Assembly (NCBI RefSeq): GCF_024029355.1 | Contig: NZ_CP097117.1 | Span: 124,001 to 188,000 of the forward strand | Direction: 5' to 3' | Source: Fructilactobacillus cliffordii | GTDB taxonomy: Bacteria > Bacillota > Bacilli > Lactobacillales > Lactobacillaceae | Length of the DNA: 64,000 nucleotides | Shown here: in pieces, positions 38,101-47,032 of the stretch | Layout of the letters: each line of letters opens with the position of its first letter | Position numbering within the stretch: the stretch's first letter is position 1 | Notes under the pieces: model-generated | What the model saw: only the letters and a program-made list of their open reading frames with translations | Database searches by the model: none | What the model was told of the DNA's origin: nothing | Made by a program: the position numbers and the translations under genes

Positions 38101-40024
38101 ATTACAAAACTACACTAGTGATACACAGGCTCCAATTCGTTGGACAGATGAAAATGGAGATTTGATTTTTACTGGCAATGAAATCAAAGGATATCTTAAC
38201 CCGCAAGTTTCTGGTTATCTTTCTGCTTGGGTCCCGGTTGGGGCTAGTGCAAATCAAGATGCAAGAACGAACGCTAGTGATCAGCAAAATAGTGACGGAA
38301 ATACTTTCCATTCTAACGCTGCCTTAGATTCTCAGGTTATTTTTGAAGGATTTTCAAACTTCCAAGCAATGCCGAAAACGGTTGATGAATTTGCTAACGT
38401 TCGGATTGCTAAAAATGCCCAGATTTTCCGGGACTGGGGAATTACGAGCATGCAATTAGCTCCACAATACCGATCTAGTGAAGACAATACATTCTTGGAC
38501 TCAATCGTTAAAAATGGATATGCATTTTCTGATCGTTATGATCTTGGTTTCAATAAGCCAACTAAATATGGAACCGATGCCCAATTACGTGATGCAATCA
38601 AAGCACTACACGCCCAAGGAATCCAAGTCATGGCCGACTTTGTTCCTGATCAACTTTACAACATGAAGAAACAGGAATTAACGACGGTTAACCGGACGGA
38701 TTCCTTAGGAAAGCCAGAAACCGATTCGGATATGCAAGGGGACTTATACGTTTCTAATACCCGTGGTGGAGGAGCTTACCAAGAAAAATTTGGGGGAGAA
38801 TTCTTAGAGCAATTGCAAAAGGATTACCCAGAATTATTTAAGGATAAGCAAATTTCAACGGGACAACCAATTGATCCAAGCACTAAAATTAAGGAATGGT
38901 CAGCTAAATACTTTAACGGAAGTAACATTGAGGGTAAGGGAAAAGATTTCGTGTTAAAAGATCCTTCTACCGGTCAATATTTCAAGGTCGTTGATAATGG
39001 TAATGGTAAAGAATACTTACCAAAACAACTGCTAAACCTGCCTTCTTCTGCCGGATTTACTCGTGATCAACAAGGGATTATTTACTTTGACACGAGTGGT
39101 TATCAAGCTAAAAATTCCATTATTAAGGATGATCTAGATAATTACTATTACTTTGATAACAGTGGTCATTTAGCAACGGGAGAACAGACGATTAATGGTT
39201 CAAAATACTACTTCTTACCAAATGGCATTGAATTAAGAAATTCATTCTTCCAAGGTCAAGACGGAAATACGTACTACTATACCGGCTCAGGACGTCAAGC
39301 CCGGAATCAATACGTTTTAGACAAGGGTGGTAATGCATACTACTTTGGCGATGACGGTAAGATGTTAATTAATCAACTTTATGACGTTGAAGGTAAATAT
39401 ACCCAATACTTTGACCAAAATGGAGTTGAAGCTAAAGATCGGTTTGTTAAAACTCCGGATGGTAAGGTCCATTACTTTGATGATGGTAGTGGAAACTTAG
39501 TTTCTGATCGGTATGCTGGTGATCACGATGGAAACTGGTATTACATTGATAAAAATGGGAATGCTACGACAGGGATGGTTGAGTTAGATGGAATGAAAAA
39601 ATATTTCCATGATAATGGAATCCAGAGCAAAGGTGAATTCATTGATCTTGGAAATAATCAATTTTTCTACACCGACGCTGCTGATGGGCACTTAGTTTCC
39701 GGATATCAAGTAATTAATGGACATCCACATTACTTTGATCCTAATACTTTAATTCAAGTTAAAGGTGATTTTGCCACTAATCCGGCCACTGGAAAAACGT
39801 ATTATTTTGACGTAAACAATGGTGAACCAGTAAAAAATCAATATGTTACTAAAGATGGAAAAACATATTATCTTAACGCTGCTGGTGAAAAAGTTTACGG
39901 AACCCAAGTAATTAATGGTCAAACCGTTAATTTTGATCCCCAGTCGGGAGAACTATTAAAATCAGGTGATAATGTTCAACCTGAACAAAACTCTACTGAA
40001 AACAAGACACCAGTAACTAACTAA
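35186..40024 (+). CDS. Dextransucrase (GH70 glucansucrase), secreted
   Basis: A 1612-residue extracellular enzyme that makes alpha-glucan from sucrose. A KxYKxGKxW signal peptide (KMYKAGKTW, cleavage near VSADS) leads to a 200-residue Ser/Thr/Gln/Glu-rich variable region, then glucan-binding YYFD-type repeats at about 245-445. In the catalytic core the nucleophile is Asp678 ([15 protein letters not shown]), the acid/base Glu716 ([11 protein letters not shown]) and the stabiliser Asp789 ([13 protein letters not shown]); motif I (ADFVPDQLY) is near 1150, the circular permutation of GH70. More repeats fill 1325-1600. The SEV after Asp789 and the spacing of the three acids match Leuconostoc dextransucrase DSR-S, so mostly alpha-1,6 linkages are predicted. 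There is no LPXTG anchor. Confidence 0.95.
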   Translation: MFNKTCRKKMYKAGKTWVIGAIFTITFTGITVISSNQVSADSTQGNLTTTLTKQADSNSPNEKSEDTTKVTSEEKRTDSDQSVGKQTTKVLNSESDSQSTKQTEGAETKLEKTTASLEDTQQQSDIAEKAGNDLNQQNKEQQDSEQGQHLDQIDSNHKTVDTGTQANPTTDQSSSETESSKKPAAKSDNQPQAEQQAQESETKPGADSKQQPEDHQADSKQQDDGTEANTNENHKSAEKPGQYFDKNGNFYYQYNDGSYAKGLTKINGFTQYFDDSGKQVKGDYVTIDGKKYYFKPGSGNLVTGIETIDSKNIAFNKDGTRVQSSFYESDKQKSLPNLDALKLEQDDEDETGTSDSSNPYYREQKKKNDKNKISGNIYYVNQNGEIVTGLQTIDGKTYYFDGSGVMRRGFSGVFNGELLYFDAKTGIATETKNSKIKEGIADQTTAYTPHNAVNGTSKDNFKNIDGYLTAESWYRPKEILADGKDWRASTSNDYRPILMTWWPNKRTEVNYLNYMVKAGLIDNHQGFKLDDDQQLLNESVTAVQKAIETKISQRNDTEWLRELMRDFIKEQPQWNIISENPNHDHLQRGALSFINSKLTPDANSNFRLMNRTPTNQTGKEKYDVDKSKGGFELLLADDVDNSNPVVQAEQLNWLHFLMHFGSITNNDPDANFDGIRIDAVDNVDADLLNISAKYFAALYGVKKSDKDAMKHLSILEDWSHNDPLYMRDHGQGQLSMDDYSHTQLIWSLTKPDKLRGAMKRFLEYKMVDRSRDDKDNQALPNYSFVRAHDSEVQTVIAQIIEDLYPGVKNSLAPTQDQLDAAFKVYNEDMKQAEKKYTHYNMPSAYAMMLTNKDTIPRIYYGDLYTDDGAFMETKSPYFEAIDNFLKTRMKYVAGGQTMDVDKNDVLTSVRFGKGAMNASDQGNAETRTEGIGVIISNNHDLKLNQSDQIVLHMGAAHRNQAFRAVTVTTADGLQNYTSDTQAPIRWTDENGDLIFTGNEIKGYLNPQVSGYLSAWVPVGASANQDARTNASDQQNSDGNTFHSNAALDSQVIFEGFSNFQAMPKTVDEFANVRIAKNAQIFRDWGITSMQLAPQYRSSEDNTFLDSIVKNGYAFSDRYDLGFNKPTKYGTDAQLRDAIKALHAQGIQVMADFVPDQLYNMKKQELTTVNRTDSLGKPETDSDMQGDLYVSNTRGGGAYQEKFGGEFLEQLQKDYPELFKDKQISTGQPIDPSTKIKEWSAKYFNGSNIEGKGKDFVLKDPSTGQYFKVVDNGNGKEYLPKQLLNLPSSAGFTRDQQGIIYFDTSGYQAKNSIIKDDLDNYYYFDNSGHLATGEQTINGSKYYFLPNGIELRNSFFQGQDGNTYYYTGSGRQARNQYVLDKGGNAYYFGDDGKMLINQLYDVEGKYTQYFDQNGVEAKDRFVKTPDGKVHYFDDGSGNLVSDRYAGDHDGNWYYIDKNGNATTGMVELDGMKKYFHDNGIQSKGEFIDLGNNQFFYTDAADGHLVSGYQVINGHPHYFDPNTLIQVKGDFATNPATGKTYYFDVNNGEPVKNQYVTKDGKTYYLNAAGEKVYGTQVINGQTVNFDPQSGELLKSGDNVQPEQNSTENKTPVTN

Positions 40025-40045
40025 ATAATAAGTTAAATTAGAATT

Positions 40046-40078
40046 AAGGCTGTAGTTTTAAAACTACAGCCTTTTTTA
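40046..40078 (+). terminator. Terminator after dextransucrase
   Basis: AAGGCTGTAGTTTT pairs perfectly with AAAACTACAGCCTT and ends in six Ts. Confidence 0.93.
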
Positions 40079-40101
40079 TTTGATGAAATCGTTGCTATGA
40101 A

Positions 40102-40115
40102 TGGGTTGCAACCCA
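40102..40115. promoter_or_regulatory. 14-bp perfect palindrome upstream of the HTH-ABC cassette
   Basis: TGGGTTGCAACCCA is a perfect palindrome about 110 bases before the HTH-ABC gene. It could be an operator for the HTH domain encoded next to it. This is inference from position and symmetry. Confidence 0.35.
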
Positions 40116-40224
40116 CCGTTGCGAGCTTGTCAGCGAAGCAGAGCTAGAGATTCACTAGTATTAATTGCTTGATTTGCTATATTGAGGACAGCTAGATTTA
40201 ATCAACTCAGAAAGGACAATGCAA

Positions 40225-41118
40225 ATGCAAAATAATTCATTAGGAAAGCAGATTATTCGTTTACGGCAACGACAACAATTATCCCAATCTCAATTAGCGG
40301 AACGGTTATTTGTGTCTAGACAAGCAATCTCCAAATGGGAAAACGGAGATGCAGAACCGGATTTGGACAAGCTAGTACAACTAAGTCAGATTTTCAATGT
40401 TGATTTAGACTATTTAGTTTTAAATCAGCCGATGCGTCAAACACCAATTTTAGCATTAACGAAGATCAGTAAAAATTATAGGCAGCCGATTTTGAAAGAT
40501 GTTAGCTTTAGTTTACATAATCATGAGCGGGTGGCCTTATTAGGAAGTAATGGAGCAGGGAAAACCACGCTCGTTAATTTAATTGCCGGCCGAATTAAAC
40601 CAGATGCGGGAATCATTGAACGACATTATCAACCCAAATTAGAGTTTAGTTTAATGCCACAAAAAAACGTATTAATTGGTCCAATGCGCGTGCAAGAAAT
40701 GATGGAACTAGAAGTTAGCGTTGCTAAATTAAACACGATTGATATTGAAAAGATACTAAAAAGTGCCAACCTATGGGAACAACGACGACAGGTGGTAGAT
40801 TCATTATCTGGAGGGCAACAACGGAAGCTCATGTTTTTATTAACGATGATTAAGTCCGCCAAATTATTTATTTTTGATGAACCAACTGTGGGGATGGATT
40901 TAGAGACCATTGACCACTTTTGGCAGCGCTTGGACCAAATTTCTGGGACCACATTGGTGATTACCCATGATTTTAATCAGATTGATCATTATTTTGACCG
41001 GGTGCTGCTGTTAAAAGGTGGAGTGATTGCTGCCGATGAACAGGTCGCTACGATTCACGCGCATAATCAAGATTTGGATACTTGGTATCGTGGCCATAAT
41101 CAAGTTCAGGAGGTATAA
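40225..41118 (+). CDS. XRE-type HTH fused to an ABC transporter ATPase
   Basis: A 297-residue fusion. Residues about 6-65 are a Cro/CI helix-turn-helix (LSQSQLAERLFVSRQAISKWENG). Residues about 75-290 are an ABC ATPase with LLGSNGAGKTTLVNLIAG (Walker A), SLSGGQQRKLMFLL (signature), FIFDEPTVGMD (Walker B) and VITHDF (H-loop). One polypeptide may thus drive export and sense or regulate its own operon. There is no stop or frameshift between the domains. I chose the ATG at 40225, eight bases after AAAGGA; the ATG at 40219 is too close. It is followed two bases later by a permease gene. The substrate is unknown; small cassettes like this often handle peptides, antibiotics or bacteriocins. Confidence 0.85.
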   Translation: MQNNSLGKQIIRLRQRQQLSQSQLAERLFVSRQAISKWENGDAEPDLDKLVQLSQIFNVDLDYLVLNQPMRQTPILALTKISKNYRQPILKDVSFSLHNHERVALLGSNGAGKTTLVNLIAGRIKPDAGIIERHYQPKLEFSLMPQKNVLIGPMRVQEMMELEVSVAKLNTIDIEKILKSANLWEQRRQVVDSLSGGQQRKLMFLLTMIKSAKLFIFDEPTVGMDLETIDHFWQRLDQISGTTLVITHDFNQIDHYFDRVLLLKGGVIAADEQVATIHAHNQDLDTWYRGHNQVQEV

Positions 41119-41119
41119 C

Positions 41120-41845
41120 ATGAACAATTACTTAACGCTCAAAATGACCTTTCGAAATCGGCGTTTTCTTTTTTTCACGATGGTAACTCCAATTTTATTC
41201 TATTTGTTGATGCACTTAATTAATCATAATGATGCGTTTGCTGTTTCTAATTCGTTATTAATGGTTACTTGTTCGGTTGTAATGGGAATTGCTGGTAATT
41301 CCTTAGTGACATTTGCCAAATCATTTAATTACACGAAAAAATTTTATTTACTCCAGATGGAGACGTCACCATACACCATTAAACAGTGGATTTTTGATGA
41401 TCTTTTATGTCAAACCATGCTTAACGCTTTAATTGCAATTGTAGTAATCATTTTTGGAATGTTACTGGGTGACTACGGACTGTCTGGGAAGTTATTAATT
41501 TTGTTTTTGCTACTGCTGTATCTTGGGATTTACCTAAGTTTATTTGGTTTTTTAATTGGTCAATGGCTAGATGCCCAAACTCTCGATGCCACTAGTTTCT
41601 TTTTAATGTTTGCAGTGATGTTCTTATTGATTCCATTTCATGAATTTGCAAACGGAAAATTTGAACAAATTATTACGAAGATCCAGCAATTATTTCCACC
41701 GTATTATCTATATCAAGTTATTACAGCTAAATTTCTCGGTCAAACCTGGATGATTAACGTGGGCTGGTTCATTGGGATTAGCTTATTGACGGGAATTCCA
41801 GTAATCATTGGCATTTATTACTTACTGAAAAAACAAACCGTATAG
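41120..41845 (+). CDS. ABC-2 type permease-like membrane protein
   Basis: A 241-residue protein with about six membrane spans (LFFFTMVTPILFYLL, NSLLMVTCSVVMGIAG, LNALIAIVVIIFGMLLG, LLILFLLLLYLGIYLSLFG, SFFLMFAVMFLLIPF and WFIGISLLTGIPVIIGIYYL). The plan suits an ABC-2 export permease. It starts one base after the HTH-ABC stop codon with a CAGGAGGTATAAC ribosome site, so the two form one transporter. The cargo cannot be read. Confidence 0.8.
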   Translation: MNNYLTLKMTFRNRRFLFFTMVTPILFYLLMHLINHNDAFAVSNSLLMVTCSVVMGIAGNSLVTFAKSFNYTKKFYLLQMETSPYTIKQWIFDDLLCQTMLNALIAIVVIIFGMLLGDYGLSGKLLILFLLLLYLGIYLSLFGFLIGQWLDAQTLDATSFFLMFAVMFLLIPFHEFANGKFEQIITKIQQLFPPYYLYQVITAKFLGQTWMINVGWFIGISLLTGIPVIIGIYYLLKKQTV

Positions 41846-41872
41846 CAGTTCAATGATAGAAAGGATTTATTA

Positions 41873-42211
41873 ATGGGAGATAAGCATAATTGGAATGAGA
41901 TTCATGATTGGCTGAAACATGAGTACGAAGCAGGACATTTCCAACAACCTTATGATTGGAAACAGCAAGCAGGGTTTACAAATGTAAATTATAATGGGTC
42001 AACAACTTCCAAACAAAAAAGTGACTGGGAATTAGGAAGCAAACATGCTCAGCAAGAGTGGCAAATGAAACAACATTATCAGTGGCAATGGATCTTTTTG
42101 GGAGCCATTTTCTGTTGGATTAATCCATTATTTCGGGGCCGATTTCAAGAAATTATTGATTATATAACTGGATATAAAGAAACTTGGAAGCGTTTAAAAC
42201 AACACAATTAG
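41873..42211 (+). CDS. Trp-rich single-span protein of unknown function
   Basis: A 112-residue protein unlike families I know. It is rich in Trp, Gln, His and Lys, has repeated WEL/WQM/WQW-type motifs, and has one hydrophobic segment at about residues 72-87 (WQWIFLGAIFCWINPLF). It starts at the ATG 27 bases after the permease stop, behind AAAGGATTTATTA, and a terminator follows, so it is the third gene of the HTH-ABC-permease cassette. It could be an accessory, immunity or substrate protein of the transporter. All of this is inference from position. Confidence 0.6.
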   Translation: MGDKHNWNEIHDWLKHEYEAGHFQQPYDWKQQAGFTNVNYNGSTTSKQKSDWELGSKHAQQEWQMKQHYQWQWIFLGAIFCWINPLFRGRFQEIIDYITGYKETWKRLKQHN

Positions 42212-42242
42212 CTTTAAGATTATTAGTTATTAAATAAAAAGC

Positions 42243-42282
42243 AAAAATCCAACTATCTATTTAATAATAGTTGGATTTTTTT
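42243..42282 (+). terminator. Terminator of the HTH-ABC cassette
   Basis: AAAAATCCAACTAT pairs with ATAGTTGGATTTTT and ends in Ts. Confidence 0.9.
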
Positions 42283-42311
42283 GGTTATAAGGTCAATTTA
42301 TTTTCTCTTTA

Positions 42312-42431
42312 ATGGATTTCTTTGTGGGTGGCTATTGGAACTTAATTTCTAATTGGATTAATAAGAAAGAACCAGAAGAGCCAGTCGTTGTTGCTGAAAT
42401 GTTAGCTAAAGCATTAGGAAGATTAGCTTAA
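42312..42431 (+). CDS. Possible 39-codon peptide or gene remnant
   Basis: An open frame starting MDFFVGGYWNLISNWINKKE and ending KALGRLA. It lacks a ribosome site at the right distance (AAGG lies about 20 bases upstream). It follows a terminator and precedes the dif-like site. It may be the tail of a decayed gene or a real small peptide. The remaining non-coding bases up to degV (42432-42706) hold only the dif-like site and the degV terminator. Confidence 0.25.
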   Translation: MDFFVGGYWNLISNWINKKEPEEPVVVAEMLAKALGRLA

Positions 42432-42590
42432 TAAAGGCAAAGATTCATGTGAGTAATTAACGATTAGGTTAAAAACGATTCAAATTGATTAAATGAACTA
42501 ATGGTTCATTAATTTGCCATGAATCCATGGAGCTAGAAGAATAAATACGGAAATTCGCTTAAGATGCTGTTTTTATTAAATTTAATTATT

Positions 42591-42618
42591 ACTTCGTATA
42601 ATATATATTATGTAAACT
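42591..42618 (+). other. dif site (XerC/XerD chromosome dimer resolution site)
   Basis: Twenty-eight bases made of a left arm ACTTCGTATAA, a centre TATATA and a right arm TTATGTAAACT. From memory this matches the Bacillus subtilis dif site at 26 of 28 positions, with the centre and right arm identical. It lies in a non-coding gap, gene polarity flips here, and a Xer recombinase gene is 25 kb away. Together these mark the chromosome terminus. Confidence 0.9.
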
Positions 42619-42680
42619 AAAATATGCAATTAAGGTAATCTAGCTTCAAGGATTCCGCCCCGCTTATATGTACGCAAAAT

Positions 42681-42706
42681 AAAAAGAACGAATCTTAAAT
42701 TCGTTC
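42681..42706 (-). terminator. Terminator after degV
   Basis: GAACGAAT and ATTCGTTC form an eight-base stem abutting the degV stop, with Ts following on the minus strand. Confidence 0.8.
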
Positions 42707-43579
42707 CTAATCTTTTAATTTATGAATATTTCGTTCCCAGCCTAACGCTAACGCTCCTGAACCTAAATGCGTTCCGATAACCGGGCCAATCTCTGCTTGC
42801 GTAAACTCTACTTCTGGAAATTCGTGCTTAAGGTGCTTCATCCATTGTTTTCCAGTTTGACTAGCGTTAGCATCCAGTACGAATGCTTTGATCGGATAAT
42901 CTAATTGAGCTGTCTTTTCGCTAAATAACTGCTCAACTCGTTTTAAAGCGCGCTTCATTGTGCGAACCTTATCAAAAGCCACAATTTCATCAGTTTGCTT
43001 ATCAAAGGTTAAAATTGGCTTGATGTTCAATAATCCACCAATAAATGACGATGCGTTTGATAAACGACCGCCTTTAACTAAGTTCTTTAGATCATCTACC
43101 ACAAACAATTCATCAATCGTAGCTCGTTGTTCCTTCAATTTGGCAATAATTGTATCCGGATCAGTATCAACAGCAGCTAATTGAGCCGCATAAATGGCTA
43201 AATCTCCCATTAATCCTAACGTAATTTCTGAATCAAATGGAATTACACGTAGATTGGACACCATGTTTGCAATGTTACCGATTTGATTATAAAACCCAGA
43301 AATGGTTCCAGCCAGCGTAATTGTGATAACGTTTTCATAGCCTTCATCTGCTAATTGATTGTATAGTTCAATTAGTTTTCCCGTGGCTGGTTGAGAGGTT
43401 GTCGGTAATTCTGATGCTTCCGCTAACTTAAGATAAAAATCCTTGCTAGTAATATCAACATTTTCTAAGTATTCAGTTGCTCCAAACAAAAGCTCAAGTG
43501 GAATAATGTGGATATGATACTTCTTAATTTCCTTTTTAGAAAGATAGCAGGTACTATCAGTTACAATTGCGGTTTTCAA
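42707..43579 (-). CDS. DegV family fatty-acid-binding protein
   Basis: A protein of about 290 residues in the DegV/FakB family, whose members bind a fatty acid for phosphorylation by FakA. It has the N-terminal KTAIVTDSTCYLSKK, EASELPTTSQPATGKL (the SQPS-type motif), TLAGTISGFYNQIG, and KGGRLSNASSFIGGLLNIKPIL. I favour the TTG at 43579, seven bases after GAGGTG; a GTG at 43588 overlaps that ribosome site. It follows marR immediately and the two are one operon. Confidence 0.88.
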   Translation of the reverse strand: MKTAIVTDSTCYLSKKEIKKYHIHIIPLELLFGATEYLENVDITSKDFYLKLAEASELPTTSQPATGKLIELYNQLADEGYENVITITLAGTISGFYNQIGNIANMVSNLRVIPFDSEITLGLMGDLAIYAAQLAAVDTDPDTIIAKLKEQRATIDELFVVDDLKNLVKGGRLSNASSFIGGLLNIKPILTFDKQTDEIVAFDKVRTMKRALKRVEQLFSEKTAQLDYPIKAFVLDANASQTGKQWMKHLKHEFPEVEFTQAEIGPVIGTHLGSGALALGWERNIHKLKD

Positions 43580-43589
43580 TCTATGCACC

Positions 43590-44009
43590 TCATTTATTCA
43601 ATCTTTTAATACTAGTTGCTAATCGATTTAATAGGATTTTTAATAGGTTCGATTCGTCTTCAGTCCATTGAGCAAAAATTTGTTGTTGAAGCTGGTCATA
43701 AGCGGCGTTAATCTGCTTTAATGCATCGGTGCCCAAGTGTGTTAATTGATAAATTAACTGACGCCGATCTTGACCAACGGCATGTTTAATTATCATCTCT
43801 TTCACTAACAAGCGTTTCAACTGACGTGAAAGCGTCGAAGTATCTAGATTCATTGTATGTGACAACTTTTCTTGAGTATCGCTCCCACCGTTAATTGCCA
43901 TTAACAACTGCCACTCCGAAATAGTTAAATTTTGAGCCTTCGTAATTACCTGCAATTGGTGTTGATGAATTTTACTAACGTCGCGCAATGCCTCTAAACT
44001 ATTTTTCAT
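43590..44009 (-). CDS. MarR family transcriptional regulator
   Basis: A 139-residue winged-helix regulator: QNLTISEWQLLMAINGG, DTQEKLSHTMNLDTSTLSRQLKRL (recognition helix) and GQDRRQLIYQLTHLG (wing). It starts at ATG 44009 behind GGAGGATTTAACG and sits directly ahead of the degV gene, which it may control. It is divergent from rqcH. The effector is unknown. Confidence 0.9.
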   Translation of the reverse strand: MKNSLEALRDVSKIHQHQLQVITKAQNLTISEWQLLMAINGGSDTQEKLSHTMNLDTSTLSRQLKRLLVKEMIIKHAVGQDRRQLIYQLTHLGTDALKQINAAYDQLQQQIFAQWTEDESNLLKILLNRLATSIKRLNK

Positions 44010-44138
44010 CGTTAAATCCTCCGCTAATCATTATAACATTAATTGCCTGTTACAAGTTTACGCTTTTTCTTATTGCTGTTAGTTATAGGATTTATAAGCT
44101 ATACTAAAAATAACGCTAAATTTAAAAGGAGACGAATT

Positions 44139-45851
44139 ATGTCATTTGATGGTTCCTTTACCCACGCAATGGTTAACGAATTACAATCTGAGTTAATTGG
44201 AGGCCGGATTACTAAAATTAGTGAACCATATCCTAATGAAATTATCATAACGGTTAGAGCTCAACGACAAAATTATCAGGTATTATTATCTGCTAATCCT
44301 ACCTATGCTCGCATTCAAACTACCACGATTCCCTTTCAAAATCCCCCAGTTCCCAATAACTTTACAATGACATTACGCAAACATCTCCAAGGTAGTTTTA
44401 TTAATCAGATTCACCAGGTTGATAACGATCGGATTGTCCATCTCCACATTAATACCCGCAATGAAATTGGAGACTTGGAGGAACTAGTGCTGGTCATTGA
44501 AATCATGGCTCGGCATAGTAATATTATGCTGGTCGAAGCCCAAAATCGAAACATTATTGACGTCATCAAACGGATTGGCCCCGACAAAAATCGATTCCGC
44601 ACTATTTTACCTGGTTCAAAATACGTAAATCCACCCCAACAAGATTTATTAAATCCGTTTCAGTTATCTGACTTTAGTGTAATTGAACACCTTGATCATG
44701 ATTTTCCCAACTTAGAAGTCCTAGCCGGTGAATTACGGAAGCATTTACAGGGATTGGGAATTGATACTTCGTTTGCTCTTGCAGAGGCTCTGCATCAATC
44801 TGGAGGAAGTCTGCAAACCAAGTATACTGATTTTTGGCAAAAATTTAATCACCCTTCACCCGTAACGACCCTCACTAGACAGGGGAAACTAGGGTTTGCC
44901 CCTTTTCCCTTCCCTCCTTTACAAATTGAGCAACATTTTACCTCATTGAGCACAATGTTAGATCAATTCTACCAAACTAAGGTTCAAAGAGAACGGGTTC
45001 GAGAACAAGGCGCCCAATTAATTCAAATCACTAGAAATGAATTAAAGAAAAATCGCAAGAAAATTAAACGATTAGAAAAAGATGAAACGGATGCTGCTAA
45101 CGCTGATCAATATCGGGTTAAAGGTGAAGTTTTAATGACCTACCTGCATCAAGTGAAACCCGGAATGAACCAAATTTCATTGCCTAACTTTTATGACAAT
45201 AATCAACCGATTGAGATTAACTTAAAGGTTGAACTCTCCCCCTCCGCAAATGCCCAGTGGTACTTCAAACAGTTCCAAAAGAAAAAGAATGCTGGTCAAT
45301 ACATTCAGCAGCAAATTCAAAACGCTCAGGCCGAGATTGACTACTTTGAAAACATTGAGAGTCAAATTGAACTGGCTAATCCCGAAAATTTGGATGACAT
45401 TAAAACCGAGCTCCAACAATCTGGCTATCTAAAACGCCAGACGGGACGCCAAAATAAAAAAGTTCAAGTTAGTCAACCAGAAAAGTTTATGGCAACCGAT
45501 GGGACGGTCATTTTAGTCGGAAAAAATAACTTACAAAATGACAAGTTAACCCTCAAGACTGCTGACAAACGGGAAACCTGGCTGCACACGCAAAATATCC
45601 ATGGTTCCCACGTAATTATTCGTTCATTTGATCCAAGCGAACAGACCATTCTAGAGGCCGCTAATTTAGCCGCTTATTTTTCTAAGGCCCGGGCTTCAGC
45701 GAATGTGCCCGTCGACTATGACTTAGTCAAACGAGTTAAAAAGCCCAATGGTGCCAAACCCGGATTGGTTCACTATACCGGTCAAAAAACCGTCTATGTC
45801 ACTCCTAACCAAGAGCTAGTTGAACAACTTCGGCGTAATGCGAAAAAATAA
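44139..45851 (+). CDS. rqcH: NFACT family protein RqcH (fibronectin-binding FbpA homologue)
   Basis: A 570-residue NFACT protein. In Bacillus RqcH binds stalled 50S subunits and adds alanine tails; homologues were first called fibronectin-binding proteins. NFACT-N begins MSFDGSFTHAMVNELQSELI and includes MARHSNIMLV. A helical coiled-coil middle (about residues 290-440) is followed by the NFACT-R domain with ATDGTVILVGKNNLQNDKL, TWLHTQNIHGSHVII and the C-terminal VHYTGQKTVYVTPN. I chose the ATG at 44139 after AAAAGGAGAC; upstream in-frame codons have no such site. Essential motif context is normal. Confidence 0.92.
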   Translation: MSFDGSFTHAMVNELQSELIGGRITKISEPYPNEIIITVRAQRQNYQVLLSANPTYARIQTTTIPFQNPPVPNNFTMTLRKHLQGSFINQIHQVDNDRIVHLHINTRNEIGDLEELVLVIEIMARHSNIMLVEAQNRNIIDVIKRIGPDKNRFRTILPGSKYVNPPQQDLLNPFQLSDFSVIEHLDHDFPNLEVLAGELRKHLQGLGIDTSFALAEALHQSGGSLQTKYTDFWQKFNHPSPVTTLTRQGKLGFAPFPFPPLQIEQHFTSLSTMLDQFYQTKVQRERVREQGAQLIQITRNELKKNRKKIKRLEKDETDAANADQYRVKGEVLMTYLHQVKPGMNQISLPNFYDNNQPIEINLKVELSPSANAQWYFKQFQKKKNAGQYIQQQIQNAQAEIDYFENIESQIELANPENLDDIKTELQQSGYLKRQTGRQNKKVQVSQPEKFMATDGTVILVGKNNLQNDKLTLKTADKRETWLHTQNIHGSHVIIRSFDPSEQTILEAANLAAYFSKARASANVPVDYDLVKRVKKPNGAKPGLVHYTGQKTVYVTPNQELVEQLRRNAKK

Positions 45852-45857
45852 AACTAA

Positions 45858-45898
45858 AATAAACCTATGGATCCTTGTTAGTCATAGGTTTATTTTTT
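45858..45898. terminator. Bidirectional terminator between rqcH and the MFS gene
   Basis: AATAAACCTATG pairs with CATAGGTTTATT, with Ts on the right and As on the left. It separates convergent genes and overlaps the MFS stop codon. Confidence 0.88.
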
Positions 45899-47032
45899 AG
45901 GTTGCGCTAATTTAAAGATGATAATCATCGTTATAATCGCTAAACTTGTGAAGCCAGCCATAATTCCCAGCATTGCAATTACCCCTAATTTAGTCATTAG
46001 TACACTAACTAAAGGATTTACGAAAACGGTTAAAATCGTCGTTAAAAACGTCAAACCAGAAAGAAAAGTGGCCCGTTCACAATCCCTAACCCAATTATTC
46101 AAAATGGTCATTACAAGTGGATCTAAAAAATCAACTGTAACATACAAAATTCCTAAACCACAAAGAAACAAGTACGGTAATGATTGTAATTGCAGTCCGA
46201 AGCCAATCCCAATCATCACAATGATTAATTCCATAATTCGAGTAATTTTCCAATTCAATAATCGATAAGATTGCGTCGCAACTAACCCACCTACAAAACT
46301 AAACAGCATAAAAATCAGTCCATTTGCCGTTGCCGAATATCCAATTTTAGCGACCGTTTGCGGCATAAAACTAAAAATGGCATTCACGACCGCTGTAATC
46401 ATTCCGGTCAATAAAAAGGTAGCCAGAATGGTTTTATTAGTAAACATTGAACGAAAAACAAGTAATGGTTGCCAAAAATCGGTTTTATTCTGCTTCCCCC
46501 TTACTTTTGGTTCAACGGGAAGACTACTAATTAATAAGATAGTCAATAACAAGCACCCAGTCTGAGCTATGTAAGGCAAGATAAAATTAACATTAAACAA
46601 AAATCCACCCACAAATGTTGCTATTCCCGTGACGAGTGCCGTTACTAACTGTACTTGCCCCCGAATGCGATCATAAAATTCTAAATCATGATCTGTCCGT
46701 AACGCTTCAAAAAAGTAAGCAGTGTCAGAGCCACTCAGAAGTGCATTACCTAGTCCCTCAAGAGTGGCTGACAATAAAATAATTAACAGCGGATGAGCCA
46801 AAAGAACCGCGCTAACCATGATTAAGGGAGAAATACTCAGAATCATCAGCCCGCTTACAATAATTTTACGACGAGCGACTAAATCACTGATAATCCCAGC
46901 TGGCAATTCCATGATTAGTTGAGCAACCAAAAAAGTCGATTGAAACAATGCAAACTGAAACAAGGTTAAGTGGAGAATTTGCAGACAGAACAAAATATTA
47001 ATGATACGTGTGAAACGAGCTTTAACTCCCAC
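45890..47032 (-). CDS. MFS transporter, start uncertain
   Basis: A membrane protein of about 380 residues with 10-12 spans. The TM2-3 loop reads VAQLIMELPAGIISDLVARRK, a typical major facilitator motif. It resembles small drug or metabolite exporters; the substrate is unknown. The first standard start is a GTG at 47032, but it has no ribosome site and would clip the first span. The frame stays open upstream to 47104 with sensible N-terminal sequence (NLSARFNYYFYTVGV). GGGGAG (47076-47081) sits just before an ATT codon at 47071. The true start may be that ATT, or an ATG lost by mutation. No strong operon partner. Confidence 0.78.
   Translation of the reverse strand: MGVKARFTRIINILFCLQILHLTLFQFALFQSTFLVAQLIMELPAGIISDLVARRKIIVSGLMILSISPLIMVSAVLLAHPLLIILLSATLEGLGNALLSGSDTAYFFEALRTDHDLEFYDRIRGQVQLVTALVTGIATFVGGFLFNVNFILPYIAQTGCLLLTILLISSLPVEPKVRGKQNKTDFWQPLLVFRSMFTNKTILATFLLTGMITAVVNAIFSFMPQTVAKIGYSATANGLIFMLFSFVGGLVATQSYRLLNWKITRIMELIIVMIGIGFGLQLQSLPYLFLCGLGILYVTVDFLDPLVMTILNNWVRDCERATFLSGLTFLTTILTVFVNPLVSVLMTKLGVIAMLGIMAGFTSLAIITMIIIFKLAQPKK

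Noticed and set aside
42585..42620. Resemblance to a loxP half site (ATTACTTCGTATAAT)
   Set aside because: Only the left half resembles loxP; the whole 28 bases fit a Firmicute dif site much better, and gene polarity supports dif.
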